A stretch of 64,000 nt of DNA, taken from Diaporthe sp. PMI_573 (Eukaryota; Ascomycota; Sordariomycetes; Diaporthales; Diaporthaceae). A program made the translations under genes and the position numbers. Below the pieces are notes generated by a model. That model saw only the letters and a list, made by a program, of their open reading frames with translations, ran no database searches and was not told where the DNA came from. Positions 33,959 to 45,599 of this stretch are shown piece after piece; position 1 is the stretch's first letter, and each line of letters starts with the position of its first letter. The stretch lies in contig JAJTUP010000001.1 in NCBI GenBank assembly GCA_021399435.1, positions 3,534,001 through 3,598,000 on the forward strand, in the 5' to 3' direction.

Positions 33959-34777
33959 TTAACAAAATGCCTCGTCGGGGCCAACCTCATCTACACCAAC
34001 TGCAGTCTTACCAATCCCCGACCCAGCCTCATTCTCCCGGTGCGCCTCCTTCAGACCCGCAAGGCTGAGCTTGAGCCTCCTCGTGAGATGGCATTTGACA
34101 GTGCCGTCACCCAGCAACCGGGCCAGCTCCTCGAACCAGCGATGCTGCCGACGCCGCCGCCGCCGTTCATGATCAGGATCCCGGACTTTTCGCCCTTCTT
34201 GATCTCCAGCCTATCGACGAGGGCTTCGTACGCCGTGCCGTACGTCAGTGGCATCGCGGCGGCCTGGACGAAGTCGAGGCTCTTGTGTTTCTGGCCCGCA
34301 GTATAATGAATAAGTCGATGACCTGCGGAATGGACACTTAAAGCTGAAATGTAACCCAATGACAAGGGATTGAGAATCAGGCACGTACTGCCGTTCGTCA
34401 ACCAGCATTTCCTCCTCATAGCAGCCCTGGCCCAGCGAGTTCCCCAGTTAGTATATCTCATCGCCCTGCTTGAAGTGCTTCACGTCCGGCCCGACGCCCA
34501 GAACAACACCAGCCCCGTCGTAGCCCATGACATGGAAGTGCGGCTCATCCTGCGTCAGGGGCTTGACAGGCTCGTAGTAGTCCGGCCAATCGTCATATAC
34601 GCCCTCTCGGACCTTGATGTCAATCGGATTGACGGCCGCCGCGCGGACGCGGACAAGCATCTGTCGCCCGGTGGGCGATGACGGCTTGGGGAGGCGCCTG
34701 GATTCGAGGTTCTCAAGGGAACCATACTTGGAGATGCCGACGGCCTGGATGGTGTCGACGGGACTTGGGGCCGTCAT
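33959..34777 (-). pseudogene. Zinc-type alcohol dehydrogenase/quinone reductase-like (MDR) pseudogene
   Basis: The N-terminal GroES-like part is intact from the ATG at 34777 (AVGISKYGSLENLESRRLPK, LVRVRAAAVNPIDIKVREGV, FHVMGYDGAGVVLGVGPDVK, HFKQGDEIY). A TAA at 34448-34450 then interrupts it where the family has a Tyr/Ser-rich stretch. Beyond the stop come GNSLGQGCYEEEMLVDERQY and, after a probable intron, SLDFVQAAAMPLTYGTAYEA and ILIMNGGGGVGSIA. At about 34135 the frame jumps straight to EELARLLGDGTVKCHL and the normal C-terminal end, with a stop at 33959-33961. About 100 or more residues of the Rossmann fold and substrate region are therefore missing. The remainder could not form a functional dehydrogenase. 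Confidence 0.8.
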
Positions 34778-36266
34778 GGTCAGGTTTCTGACTAATGGCA
34801 GTCTTGCGTTGGTGGTAGCCGTTGTGAAAATGAGGCGAACTTGAGGAGGGCGAAGATATCCACGACTTTATATGTCTTGCTTTCCATACTGTTGCGATCG
34901 TATGACGTTCGCTTGATGGTAAATCGGTCTCACATGAGTCAATGATCATAGGTACTACTCTTAAAAAGAGGCGACCGTAGTAGTGGTGGTGAATTCGAAA
35001 ATATAAATCGCTAACGTGAAGGATAGTGTTTTGCCAGAGTCGGTTGTCCCGCTGTTCCCCGTCGGCATTGTCGTGCAACGATAGGATCGTCGGATACGGG
35101 GAATCCTTGGGGGAAGCTACGTCATTCAAGAATCGTCCACTCGACAGCGTGTGTGTGTGTCGGTCTCAGAGGTTGCATCCGCACGAGGTGCGACGCGCTT
35201 CGAGCCACCGAGGAGATTGCGGTGCTGAAGCTCGAGGTCGAGTCTTCGCTAGCCAGGCAGAAAACTTCCGGACGCAAGAGCATCATCAAAGACAGAGCCA
35301 TATGCCCATGTGTTGGCGGGCCTCAACTTGCAATTTCGATGTACCGCACGGACTGAACTTATCCAGGCCGTCGAATCTGCTGTCATACAATGCTCGAGCC
35401 GAGACAAGGAGGGGAGTCGCTGATGCTAAGATCAACGGCAGCGAAGTGGCACATACGGCTGGACGGATCCACGGGCTGTAACACGATTTGCGCAATGGGT
35501 TTGTGACAGGCAAACAACAGCATGGGACCAACCAGTTGCACGGACTCGGAAAATGCCAATCTCGGGATATACGATGGGATACAGGGTTATCAGGCAGGCG
35601 GGGACGAGGAAACGGTGCGGAAAGGTGGAAAGCGACAACATAGATTAGGGCTTCACAAGGCCAACAGATATGCATGAAGAAAGACAGCGGCGAGCGACGC
35701 GAATAAGAATTCCAGAGGCATTCCGAACGTCATGTTCTGACGAGGGAGGGACGAACCAGAGGGCGAGGCAGACGGTAGTGGAAGCAGATGCGGATGCTGT
35801 ACGAGCGAGTCACATACTCGTACTGTGAAGCTGATCCGCAAACAGGAAAACCCGAATCGTGATTAAATTGGTATATAGCCCACTACCTCGAGACTGTTTC
35901 TCGAGCCCCAACTGTATTTGATGGGGCATATAAGAGGTTGCACCATTCCAGGACGGCTCCTGATCTGACGCGCTGAAGTAGAGATGAAAGTCCAGGGTAA
36001 ATCTATCGGGGAAATTTCCTTTTAATCACACCTTTTCCTTCCGTCCGTCCTTGCCACAACCGTCCCTGCCCTTGACCGTATTGCTTCCGCTGTCCTCCAT
36101 CTGGTATCTTACTGTACTTGGCCCGCACTGGAGGCACGCCGCCGGGATCCGCCGAGGGGCTCCGAATGAGTTCAAGTCGATCCACAAAGCTGTGTGGATT
36201 GACTAGGTGCTCAGCAGGTGATGTTACTGGGCCGGAGTCGCTGGATGACCGACATCAGGTGCTTCA
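34778..36266. other. Intergenic, about 1.5 kb, no gene seen
   Basis: Open frames on both strands are short and carry no family motif. A (GT)6 run lies at 35149-35160. It separates the MDR pseudogene from the 3' end of HAP3. Confidence 0.55.
35149..35160. repeat. (GT)n microsatellite
   Basis: A short uninterrupted GT dinucleotide run in noncoding DNA. Confidence 0.8.
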
Positions 36267-37310
36267 CTAATAACCCTCGCCTGCTCCGGTCCCGTTGTGT
36301 CCTGGTTGATACATGTAGTTGGTGTCTGTGCCGTCAGTGCCCTGACCGGCCAGGTCACCAGTTTGGAAAGTCGAAGACCCCGAGTTTGACGGTCCTGCCG
36401 CGCCGCCCTGGGGGCCGTAGCCGCCTTGACTACCTGGTCGGCCTTGCTGGTTCTCGCTCCTGTTAGACTGAGACTGCTGCAAGTAGTGATTAGCCTGCCT
36501 GCACGGGTCGCTTGGTTCTCACTCAGTGGAATGGCGAGGGAGAACCCACCTCACGGTACTTGGACAGGTAGATCTTCAATGCCTCCGAGTAGTTCTCGAA
36601 GCCTAGAGAGGTCATTGCAAAGAGGATGTCCTCGCCATTCACCGTCTTGCGCTTTTCCTGGTGACACTTCTCGGAAGCTATGTCTGGTCAGTCTACTGCA
36701 CGCCCAGGTGACCTGTCACTCTCTCCGACACACGCACTCCCTCTTCTTGACGGGATGGGGCGAGGGGTTCAACCTTACCTTCACTGGTGATGAAGCTGAT
36801 GAATTCGCTCACACATTCCTGCATGCACTCCTTGGCCTCTTTGGCGATCTTGGCGTTCTCTGGGAGGGCATTCTTCATGATCCGGGCCACTGGCGCAAAG
36901 TTGCGTATGTTAGCATCGTAGAGATCGTATTTGTCGGTCTTGGATGAAGCGCGAGGCGCTTCCGGCGACTTTGGGGACGATTCGTGGGACATGGACGAAT
37001 AGATATGCGCGGTGCTTTCTTAGAGGCAGAGCAAGCAGGAGCATGCCACTCAAGCGAGAGCCAGTAGCCATGCAGCGCAATCCAGAGATGGACAAAGCAG
37101 CGCACGCCCTCACGAATCACGATGAAGCAGAAGGGGGGAGTCAGACGCACCATTCGCAATCGGCAGCCACCGGTCCTGCTCCTTCACTTCAAATTCATAG
37201 GCGAGGCCGCTTGCCTGTGGGTCTTGAGGATCATTCATTTGTGCTTCCTCGTCTGGTGACTGTACACCTTGTTCGACCTCCTTGGGAGGGGATTGGGGGG
37301 AATCCGACAT
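36267..37310 (-). CDS. CCAAT-binding complex subunit HAP3/NF-YB
   Basis: Histone-fold subunit of the nuclear CCAAT-binding complex (HapC in Aspergillus), which regulates respiration, iron and redox genes together with HAP2/HAP5. Exons on the minus strand are 37310-37151, 36889-36779, 36677-36550 and 36476-36267, giving 202 residues. After an acidic N-terminus comes the complete NF-YB core (about 45-135), which reads continuously across three introns: [67 protein letters not shown] and [20 protein letters not shown]. The C-terminal tail is rich in Gln, Gly, Ser and Tyr. The first intron is 261 nt and splits IAN-VARI. All phases agree. Confidence 0.96.
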
Positions 37311-38458
37311 ATTTGGCTACCTGCAGCGGGTGCAGACTTCTTGAAAATTCCTTGGCCTGAGTCCCTCGCACAAATGCTAGGGGAGATGATGTGTCCCTGA
37401 CACCCTGACACGTTGCAGGGTAGTGAGGCGTGCAACTTTTTTGGGTCTGCTTTAAGCTGCAGAGATGCGTCAATCGTGCCTTGTACGCGCGTGGCAGGAT
37501 TACTTTTTTTCACTTGTCCCCTTCCCGGAAAGGAGTGGTAGGGCTAGCAATGACAGCCCGCTTAACACCTGGTACGGCGGATGGTGGGCTCAGCCTCCGT
37601 CCGGATGCTGAGAGTGACAATGGTCGTTGGGTTGGAGCTGTTATTGTGCACTTGTCGTCCACCAGGCCGGGTCGAGGATTCAGGCTGTAACGGAGATTCA
37701 AGGCGGGACGCGAGAGAGGGGTGGGATGAGTTAATGCGGGACCCACAGTAGTCACTGGTTCCCTAGTGCTGGATAGTATAGTGCTTGTAGCTCGCTGGCC
37801 GTCTGCTGCTGGATCGCGTGGCTGCAGGATGTCGTCTCGGCCCTGTCCTGGACAGAAGCGCCCGACACGGTTTAGGACTGGGGCACCGAAAAATAGAGTT
37901 TTGGCTTCCTGTGCTGGTCCCCGGTGGCAGTCGCTCAATATCCCGTCCCGATGTGTCGTGTTCAGGCAAGGCTTGTTGTCTTGCCTTCTGCGGGTTACAC
38001 TGACGGGAATTTTAGGCGACGCTGGTTGGCTAGAAGCCGCGGGCTGGGACGCAGACACAATAAATAGAGACAAGTAAGTGTGTTGCCTGAGTAGATGGGC
38101 GCATGTGTGTGAAGGGTGCGCGACAGGACACAGCTGACGATAGGTGGGCGACGCTGGCGAGAGACGGCTGGAGAGGATTGGCCGAGGGTGCTGGGAACCT
38201 GCGTGCCTTGTGTGTAGACGGTCTGCAAAATCGCGTCAGAAAGCGGCACTCTGCCGGGCTTTGGCAGGTGGAGGAGGTTTCAAGTCGCGCGCGACGACAC
38301 GGCGGAAGGGGCAAGGCACCACCAGCCACATTCAAAATCCCCATCCCCAATCAATCCCCCATCCCCGGTCCCCCATCCACAATCGCCTCGATCCACGTCC
38401 ACCCACGTTCTCGCCCACATGCTCCTTCTGCTCATGCTGTTGCTATCGGGGGACAGGC

Positions 38459-38484
38459 ACACGGGGCACGGGGCACGGGGCACA
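38459..38484. repeat. (GGGGCAC)n short tandem repeat
   Basis: About three copies of a seven-base unit in noncoding DNA. Confidence 0.85.
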
Positions 38485-39371
38485 CCAAGTGACGTTCCCG
38501 CATACGCCAGAGACATACCTTGGAGGGGGGGCACCTAGTACGTTACGGGTAGGCACAAGCCGGCAGCGACTGGATCTGCTTGCCTTGCCTTGACTCCAGA
38601 GTGCTGCAGAACATGCGCAGGTTCTAGGCTGTCGGTGGGCTAGGTGCGGTCGGACCAATCACCTCGGGCTTGGGACGGGGCGCGTACAGGCGGAAAAGGT
38701 TCAAGGACAGGACACCTTGGTCTGTGTAAAAGCTGCGAGGCAGGTGATTCGATAATGGCTGGGCTGCAATGAAGACGCGGGGCGTTGGAGCCGGAGGAGG
38801 GATTGGAAAGTTGGAAAAGGCGGAGAGAGATGCGAGAGATCGGTCCCAACCTTGGGAGAGCTTGAGACGCGTCTCGGTACAGCGTCTGGAGCTGCGAGGT
38901 ACCGCACCCGCACACCCAACTAAGGTGGGCAGGGAGGTACCGCGGAAGGTATGCGGGAGCAGCCCTGGATCGCCCACCAACAGAAGACAGACGACCATTT
39001 CATCCCATCGCGACCAGCTCTTGCTGCTCAGCTTTTATCGATAAAGCAGGGATCGCATGGTCCCCCCGCCCGACCGCTGTCCCTTCTCCCAGGGCCGATG
39101 GACACCTCCACCCACTTCCACCATCGCCAAGGCTTTTGCACGTCCACTACAAGGCCTACTGTAGATGGTGGCAGGTCACATTTCTGACACCACGATGGGG
39201 CGTGTCCCACACAGGAACGGCGCCTCGAGGCGCACACGAGGTGGTTTCTGCGATACTCGTGTCGGGAACCCATCGTGTGAGCCTGATCCCGAGCTTTCCC
39301 GGGATCCAGGCCCCGGGAGGAGGTAAGCACGCTACGAACGGTAGATGGTTGCCCACGAAGGGGTCCGTTGT

Positions 39372-39390
39372 ATGGGATGGGATGGGATGG
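39372..39390. repeat. (GGGAT)n short tandem repeat
   Basis: Consecutive GGGAT units in noncoding DNA. Confidence 0.85.
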
Positions 39391-41486
39391 AACCCCATCG
39401 GGCCCCAACTAACCGAGTGCTGACTGCAGGCGCATGCGATCCACAGCTGAGAAAACGCGGGGTTGCGAGGACAGCCTGACAGGCAGGCGAACCTCGTTGA
39501 CGACCAAATGCGACCAAAAGTGCGACAATGCCGCCGGTGGGGAGGCACCGGAGGCCCCCAAAATACTTCCCTGGGCAGAAATATCTTTACTGGGCTGGCT
39601 TTCGATCAGCTCGATCCATCACGCCTGGCCTTGCCATACCGCTATTTGTGCCCCAGCTGCCCAACCCTTGAAGCTTGCATGTTTTCAAGGTTGCTGTCTC
39701 CGGAATGACCCCCTAGAGATGCCAAGCTCAACACATCCCGCCTTGACAGCCGCACTCAACGGCGTTGCAGAGCATGAGGTTGGGAAGCATCCGTTCCTGC
39801 CGGTTCAAGCGTTGTACTGTCTATTACGGCGGTGAAGGCCGCCAAGTATCCTCGCGTCGTCATAGCATCTCGATGAAGCACACGAGGGACGGTGGAATTG
39901 CTGCCAACCACTCTGTCGCCCTGCCCATCCTGCTCATACGGCGGACAAACGGCGCAGCTCCTCTGCCTCGTCTGCTTGCCACAGGTTTTGACAAGATGGC
40001 TGTCACCCTCGACTCGATTCCAACAACGGGAATGGATTTATTAGTGGATTTTGTGCGTCACGAACGCGGGACGACGAGAAGGCTGAGCCGTGGACAGCAC
40101 CTCCCTGTCCCACAGAACTAGGATGGTTGGTGCAGGGCCATCATCAACGTGGAAATAAGCTCGCCCCGCCAGACACTGCAGCGGACAAGGCTGGGAGACA
40201 TTGGGCCTGTTCCACCGGCTGCCCGGCCAATGGGACACCTTTATTGCCCTCAAGGTCCTGGTGAAAGCATGCAAGTTGTCATTCCGCGGCCCGGGATGGG
40301 CAGCCCGGACATTTTCGGACGCAACCCACGGCCTGGACGTGTGAAGATAGTAGGCCATGCCTCCAAGCGATGTGATCTTGGCGGGCGCTATGCGGCACCC
40401 ACGATCAGCTTTACTACGCATGGATCAGGCTGGCTGCCTTCTCTTTCGCTTCCTCTGCCAACTCACACGCATCCACCAGAGGTGTCGCCCGGGAGGGCAC
40501 AATGGTCTTCAATGCGATATAGATAGTTTGCAGTAGGGTTTCCACACCCATGAACTAGTCGACGAGTGCGCCGATTGCATCAACTAACCCCCTTGTCGCC
40601 GCAATGACTGCATTTGCACACCGGAGGATATGAAGGCGGTGGCACGCGTCGCACAGATCTTTTGAGGAGAGAAGCTGATACTGCTATATCCGTCAAGCAT
40701 GCATCAATATTGGCTTAGCTCTCCAACCAGTATCCCCTGACTGCGCGGTTGATTGCGAACAGAACCGGCAGTTGCATCTCGGAAATTCGGCGGGGTTATG
40801 TGGTGATTCACTTGAGGAGATCAAATTGGGGCACAAGCGTTCATGACAGCGGTCCGTCCCATTGCTCGCGAGGGGTGTTTCCAGGCACGAACTCCAACCG
40901 AGGAGTCCGTTGAAACCCAATCTGCGGGCGTGACGTTCGAACGGATGCGATCGTGCCTAGGCAGGAAAAGTGCCTGACGAGCCGTGAGCACGTGCAACCT
41001 AGACGCCCTGAAAGCAGTGCCTTAGCCTGCGGCCGTATGCGAGGCCATGGAATACATTGGTAACCTATCAGAGCCCGACAGCCTCAAAAACGTAGCGGTC
41101 CGCCGCTTGGGTAGAAAGGCGCCGTTGCCGCCTGCCCTCTCTGGACACTGAGACCTTGTACAACTCAGTACACACCACCTTTTTCCTCAAGTTCCCGAGG
41201 ACCCATGATATGGCCATCGTCATGTTCTAAATCGAACGACCCCTTGGTCTCCCATCTGCCGTGCAAGGGTCTCCTGCAGGTAGGGTAGAAACCTCATTCT
41301 CGGTCGATGTCTGCTTTGGTGGGCCGTGACTGCCATCCAAGACATGCGTCATCCGTCACAATGACCACGTCTGACACGGAGCAGACAATAATTCAGCTTG
41401 CTGCAAATTGACCATTCCTTTGAAGCCGCTGGAAGTCTATCGCGGCATCATGATCGGCTTGCGGCGTGCGGTCGTCCCATCTGGTC

Positions 41487-42102
41487 CTACTGGACCACCT
41501 GGACATTATTCTTCTTCTACGGTCCGGTCAGTTACCTGAGGCGTGTAATGATAGCAAGTAGATAGGGACAAGACGCACCTTCCATGTCTCCATCTCGGTT
41601 GTTTTTGTGTTGTATTGCTCAGTGAGCTCTTTCAGAACCTTCTCCAGCCCTTCGAGGTTCGTCCTCAGCGCCGGAATAACATCTTTGACGGTTCTCTCAG
41701 CAAGCACACCATTGATCATCCGAAAGCACTTGCGATCTGCCGAGAGCGGCTCCAACGTCTCTAGGACAGCTCTACCTCGCCATGGTTAGCGTGTGGGCGG
41801 TGAAAAGGAAGCCAGGGAGCGGTGTGGCAAAGTGATGATCTCGAGCTCAGGTGAACTCATAGGGCGGGCGCGTGGCTGCGAAAATTGCAGCGCCGCAAGA
41901 GCGAGTGTGGATTGACAACGCACTTGTGTTCTTCCTTCTCCTGGTCAACGTCGCCAATTTTCTGGGCGAGTTGTTGCAAGGTGTTCTTGTAAGTGCTGTA
42001 TTGCAGCTGAAGGTCTGCGATCTTCCCTCAGTCTCAGAACCTAAACCAGGTGGTGATGCTCTTACCTTGCTGCTTCTTTGAAGCTGCTGACGGAGTCGCC
42101 AT
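41487..42102 (-). CDS. Prefoldin subunit 2
   Basis: Beta-class subunit of the prefoldin/GimC jellyfish chaperone, which delivers nascent actin and tubulin to the TRiC/CCT chaperonin (yeast Gim4). Exons on the minus strand are 42102-42066, 42014-41924, 41771-41579 and 41516-41487, giving 116 residues. The two coiled-coil helices flank the hairpin phrase ETLEPLSADRKCFRMINGVL, which is diagnostic of subunit 2. LAERTVKDVIPALRTNLEGL and the C-terminal KNNVQVVQ complete the protein. The last coding exon has only 30 nt. The gene is divergent from the CMC2-like gene with about 500 bp between the starts. Confidence 0.93.
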
Positions 42103-42597
42103 GATCGCTCTCTACTCTGATGATCCAGGGTGTGAAAGCAGTCCGGGATGTTCTCGGAAATGGAAGACTGTGAGCTGAGCCCGTGGGGGTTTGGCGGCGG
42201 ATCGTCAGGAGATCAAATGAGGCGTAGCTTTATTCCAACCAGATGGGAAGAAATGTGATCTGAAGCGGCATTTGCAGTCGCTCACACCCGTTGGTAGACA
42301 GGGCGCCTGTGAGATGACTACTAGGAGCCACAGGGCGGTTGGGTCTGTCCAAAATTGTCAGCGGTACTCCACCGATGCCAGGGTAGCAGGCTGTCAAAGT
42401 GGTCATAGCTTCCGCCAGGGCAGATCGCGCTACAACCGGCAAGGATCGCAGAAAACTTATCGAACCACCAGGGCCCTCCGTCATTGACGCGAACAAATCC
42501 ACCAAGACTCGAGTATCAATTTTCAACGACTGGGACGCTGCGGTACTCCCTCTTCTGAATATTCGACGCAGTGCAAGTCCCGCTGATCCTTGCCAAA
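42103..42597. other. Divergent promoter region
   Basis: About 495 bp between the start codons of prefoldin subunit 2 and the CMC2-like gene. Nothing else is seen. Confidence 0.6.
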
Positions 42598-42896
42598 ATG
42601 CATCCTCACCTGCACACTAAGGACAACACTGGTATGCGACATGGCTCTCTGCGTTCGCACCCCCCGACTGACGGTCGTGCCACACAGCTTGCGAGGACCT
42701 TATGGTCGCTCTCGAAGAATGCCATGAGCGTGGCTTCTTGTGGAAGTCTATGGGAATGTGTAACGGCGCAAAAGACGCCCTCAGCGCATGTCTCCGAGCC
42801 GAGAGGAGAAAGCGCCAGGACACCAACCGCAGCAAGACGCAGGAGAAGAGGGATGCCATTCGGCAGAAGTGGAAGGACATTGACGAGAACTCCTAA
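42598..42896 (+). CDS. COX assembly mitochondrial protein 2-like (twin CX9C)
   Basis: Small intermembrane-space protein needed for cytochrome c oxidase biogenesis, imported and oxidised by the Mia40 pathway. Exons are 42598-42631 and 42688-42896, giving 80 residues. The N-terminus MHPHLHTKDNTACEDL matches the Cmc2 pattern. The Cys pairs of the CHCH fold are visible as C-x9-C in CEDLMVALEEC and CNGAKDALSAC. The C-terminal tail is highly charged (Arg, Lys, Glu). The 56-nt intron splits the codon for the Ala before the first Cys. Its 3' end converges on the TMEM14-family gene 288 bp away. Confidence 0.92.
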
Positions 42897-43184
42897 ATTC
42901 CCAATCGAAATCTACAGATACCGACGACCGCGAATCTGCAAACGACCGTCGAGATCCTATGTCGCACGAACACGAGCAGGTCGAAGCGAGCAATACCTCA
43001 GCACCTGGGACCGGTGCTCCCCAAGCAAAGCACAGGTTCGACACAACTTTCGTCATCGGACGATATATCTCTACAGTGTGTGTTTGCCTTGCGGGTCGCC
43101 AACGGACGGTCTGTTCAATAACGGTGGTGAGGGATGGGCTATGCTGCTCAATGTCTGCATTCGGCTGGGTACTCTTTCGGCTAT

Positions 43185-43795
43185 TTAATTACTCTGCTGG
43201 TACAGCCCATTCCCAAAGATCAGTGCTCCGACGGTAGCCAGTATACTGAGTACCACGGGGACGGGCTTTCGCAACCGGATCGCCCTAGGGATTGACGAGC
43301 CGCCCAGGATGATGGAGGCGAGAAGGCTCAGTTCGACGCCGTACGGCTCGTGGTTCTGGGTGCGATACCCACCAAGCGTATCTGTCGCCAATGGTCAACA
43401 TCCGCTCTGCTACCCGCAGCACAGGCTTGGGCTTATCCAAACTTACACAGCAAACCAACGGTGCATCCGGCGATTATTGACGGCAGACTCTTCGTCCTTG
43501 CATAGCCCATGATACCTCCCGACGCCTAGTGCCGCGGACAGAACTTAGCAATCACATCGGCACATCACGAAATGACTTTGCTTCCACCCGAGCGCGAATC
43601 GCTTGAAAGCCCAAATGTCGCAAAGAGGTTTGGTCAGACATTATCCTGAGCGGATGGGCAGTCTAGCCATTCCAGCGACGGCCAGGTTTCACTCACCGTT
43701 AGGGCGCCTAGGATGTAGGACGGAAGCTCGAGACCCTGGTGAATATTAGCTTAGGGGCGAGGCGACCAAGGACGATGAATCAAACACTTCACCAT
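43185..43795 (-). CDS. TMEM14-family membrane protein
   Basis: Small multi-pass membrane protein. Relatives in animals and plants act in mitochondrial or plastid membranes, for example in porphyrin or fatty-acid transport; the fungal role is unproven. Exons on the minus strand are 43795-43793 (the ATG only), 43735-43697, 43525-43447 and 43381-43185, giving 105 residues, the family length. The joined protein reads GLELPSYILGALT, GGIMGYARTKSLPSIIAGCT, LGGYRTQNHEPYGVELSLLA, SIILGGSSIPRAIRLRKPVP and VVLSILATVGALIFG. Glycine-rich hydrophobic helices and the SIPRAIRLRKPVP loop are typical. The first coding exon is inferred: ATG followed directly by GTGAAG, with a 57-nt intron that has a CTAAT branch site. 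Confidence 0.8.
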
Positions 43796-45599
43796 TATGA
43801 TTTCTGGTTTTGGATGAGATTGACGATTCCACGAGCTGTGGTGTTGCGCAAGTTTGTCCTCGTAGACGTGCGACTAGCGATGAAGCTCACAAGCAACCTG
43901 GCACCAAGCTCTTCGGCCTCGGCCATCTCGGAAGATGACATGGACGGGATGCGGATGGATGATGAGTCAGCGAGCTCCGATGGAGCCTGCATATGCACCG
44001 ACCTCATCAGTTGGTGTCCCCCCTTACCCGCGTAGCTCTGCCGCATCATGCCAACACCGTGGGCCACGCCCGTCATCAGGCCGGGAGCCTTACCTGACAC
44101 CAGGCTTGGGCCAGTGATCAAGGATGTCATGTCTTTCACCAGCCGGGCGCATGGAGAGCATGCAGGACTTTGTATACATTGCCCACACTGCCCCGCGGCG
44201 GTGCAGTGGAGGGCGGAGCTCCCGCGTCGCCAAGACACTTCATTGAGAGGCTGACCAATTTGGATCGGACGGAGTGGCTTAATGATCTATGTAGATCATG
44301 GTCTGCATCCCAGAGCCTTGCGCACTTCCAAATTCTTTGGAATGTCGTCTGATGCCATTGAGTCGCGGCTCGCCTCAAGTCGACTCAGACAGCGGTCGGG
44401 TTTCCGGAGTAGGACTCGAGTGCGATTGTGTACGGCCCGGTCGCTTACCGCGCCCCGGGCGTCTAATTGTGCGGGCTATCAACCAACGCCCTTAAACACC
44501 CCTGGCCAAGCTTGTACTGTGGTATAATAAAGCTTGATCGTGGCGTGGACCCAGGAAGCGCCGCACGAAATTGCGGTATACGAAGATCCGATTGTCAACC
44601 TTTGCCATCATCTGAAGGGGCGTCCAGGAAACATTAAACGGGGCTGCGCTGGGCTGTTTCGTGGGGGGGTTGTGCCAGTGCGCCCAGCGGAAAGCCTCGT
44701 CCCTTCTCTTGCTCCATTTGGTGATTGAGCCGCAGGTCTCGAATTCTGCCTGTCGAACCTGCGCCATGGCACAGCGCGCGACCTTGTTCCTCTTGCTCCA
44801 ACCACCCTTACCCTTACTGGGCGGTTCTTCTTGCTGACATCAATACCCAAGCTGACCTCGGAGGAGATCGGTACATACTTCATCTCGCCGGGACACGTAC
44901 CATATATGCGAGTATCCCACGGCGTGGTACGCAGTGGAGCAGGTAGCTGTGACCTGCATTAGCTCGTGTTTCTCACGAGCGGTTGCCTTTCTTCCATTTC
45001 TTTCCCTGCACCGCCGCAATGGGATGACACCCTTCATTTTCAATGTAATCTTTGCCAGACACACGCGAAAACAAACATCCACATGACGGAAGGCGTCGAC
45101 ATCGGGTACCAAAGTCTAAAACTACTCTCGAAGGCCCACCCAGCTTGAGCAGTTTGATCTTCACCTCTGCCTCGAACCCTGCCCCTGTTCCGCACCCGCG
45201 CTTTTCTTGATTGGTACGTTGTACACCAACATATGGAATAAGCGCTGTGCCGGATTGGTCTCGCGGGTACAGGAACAGCGCCTCGCCCCCAAGATCAGAC
45301 TGCACCTCTTCCTCTCGAAAGATTTCCTACTTCGTCTTCAAACGAAACAACTGTCAAAGTCTGGACGGCACTCGAGCGCGACTATCAAAAGACTGTCTCC
45401 GCACCTGCAAAACGCCGGCGAGGATCCCGAAGCCTCGAGCGTACTCTCCACGCACTGGTGCAAAGGCCCGGTTGTCGAGCCGAAAGTGACGGATGCTCCC
45501 ACATGTTTGCCTGGTCGCTTTACATCATCCTTCGGACTCAATACATACGCCTGCGCCCCAACACCTACCCACCTCCCTCGCCTTTGCACTTAAACACCA
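43796..45599. other. Intergenic, about 1.8 kb, no gene supported
   Basis: Several open frames of 60-150 codons occur on both strands, but none has a recognisable motif. This is the 5' side of both the TMEM14-family gene and the large C2H2 gene. Confidence 0.5.

Larger units (their letters stand above)
37311..41486. other. Gene-free stretch of about 4.2 kb upstream of HAP3
   Basis: I find no frame with a family motif and no coherent splice pattern on either strand. It contains a GGGGCAC tandem repeat near 38459-38484, a (GGGAT)n tract near 39372-39390 and C-rich sequence near 38340-38400. It covers the 5' side of HAP3 and the 3' side of prefoldin subunit 2. A noncoding RNA or a fast-evolving gene cannot be excluded. 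Confidence 0.5.

Noticed and set aside
43795..44238. Minus-strand open frame of 147 codons with several Cys
   Set aside because: No recognisable motif, hydrophobic pattern or splice context. It adjoins the inferred TMEM14 first exon, so it is probably promoter DNA.
44973..45305. Minus-strand open frame of 110 codons upstream of the large C2H2 gene
   Set aside because: No conserved phrase was recognised and its codon content looks random. It is left as intergenic.
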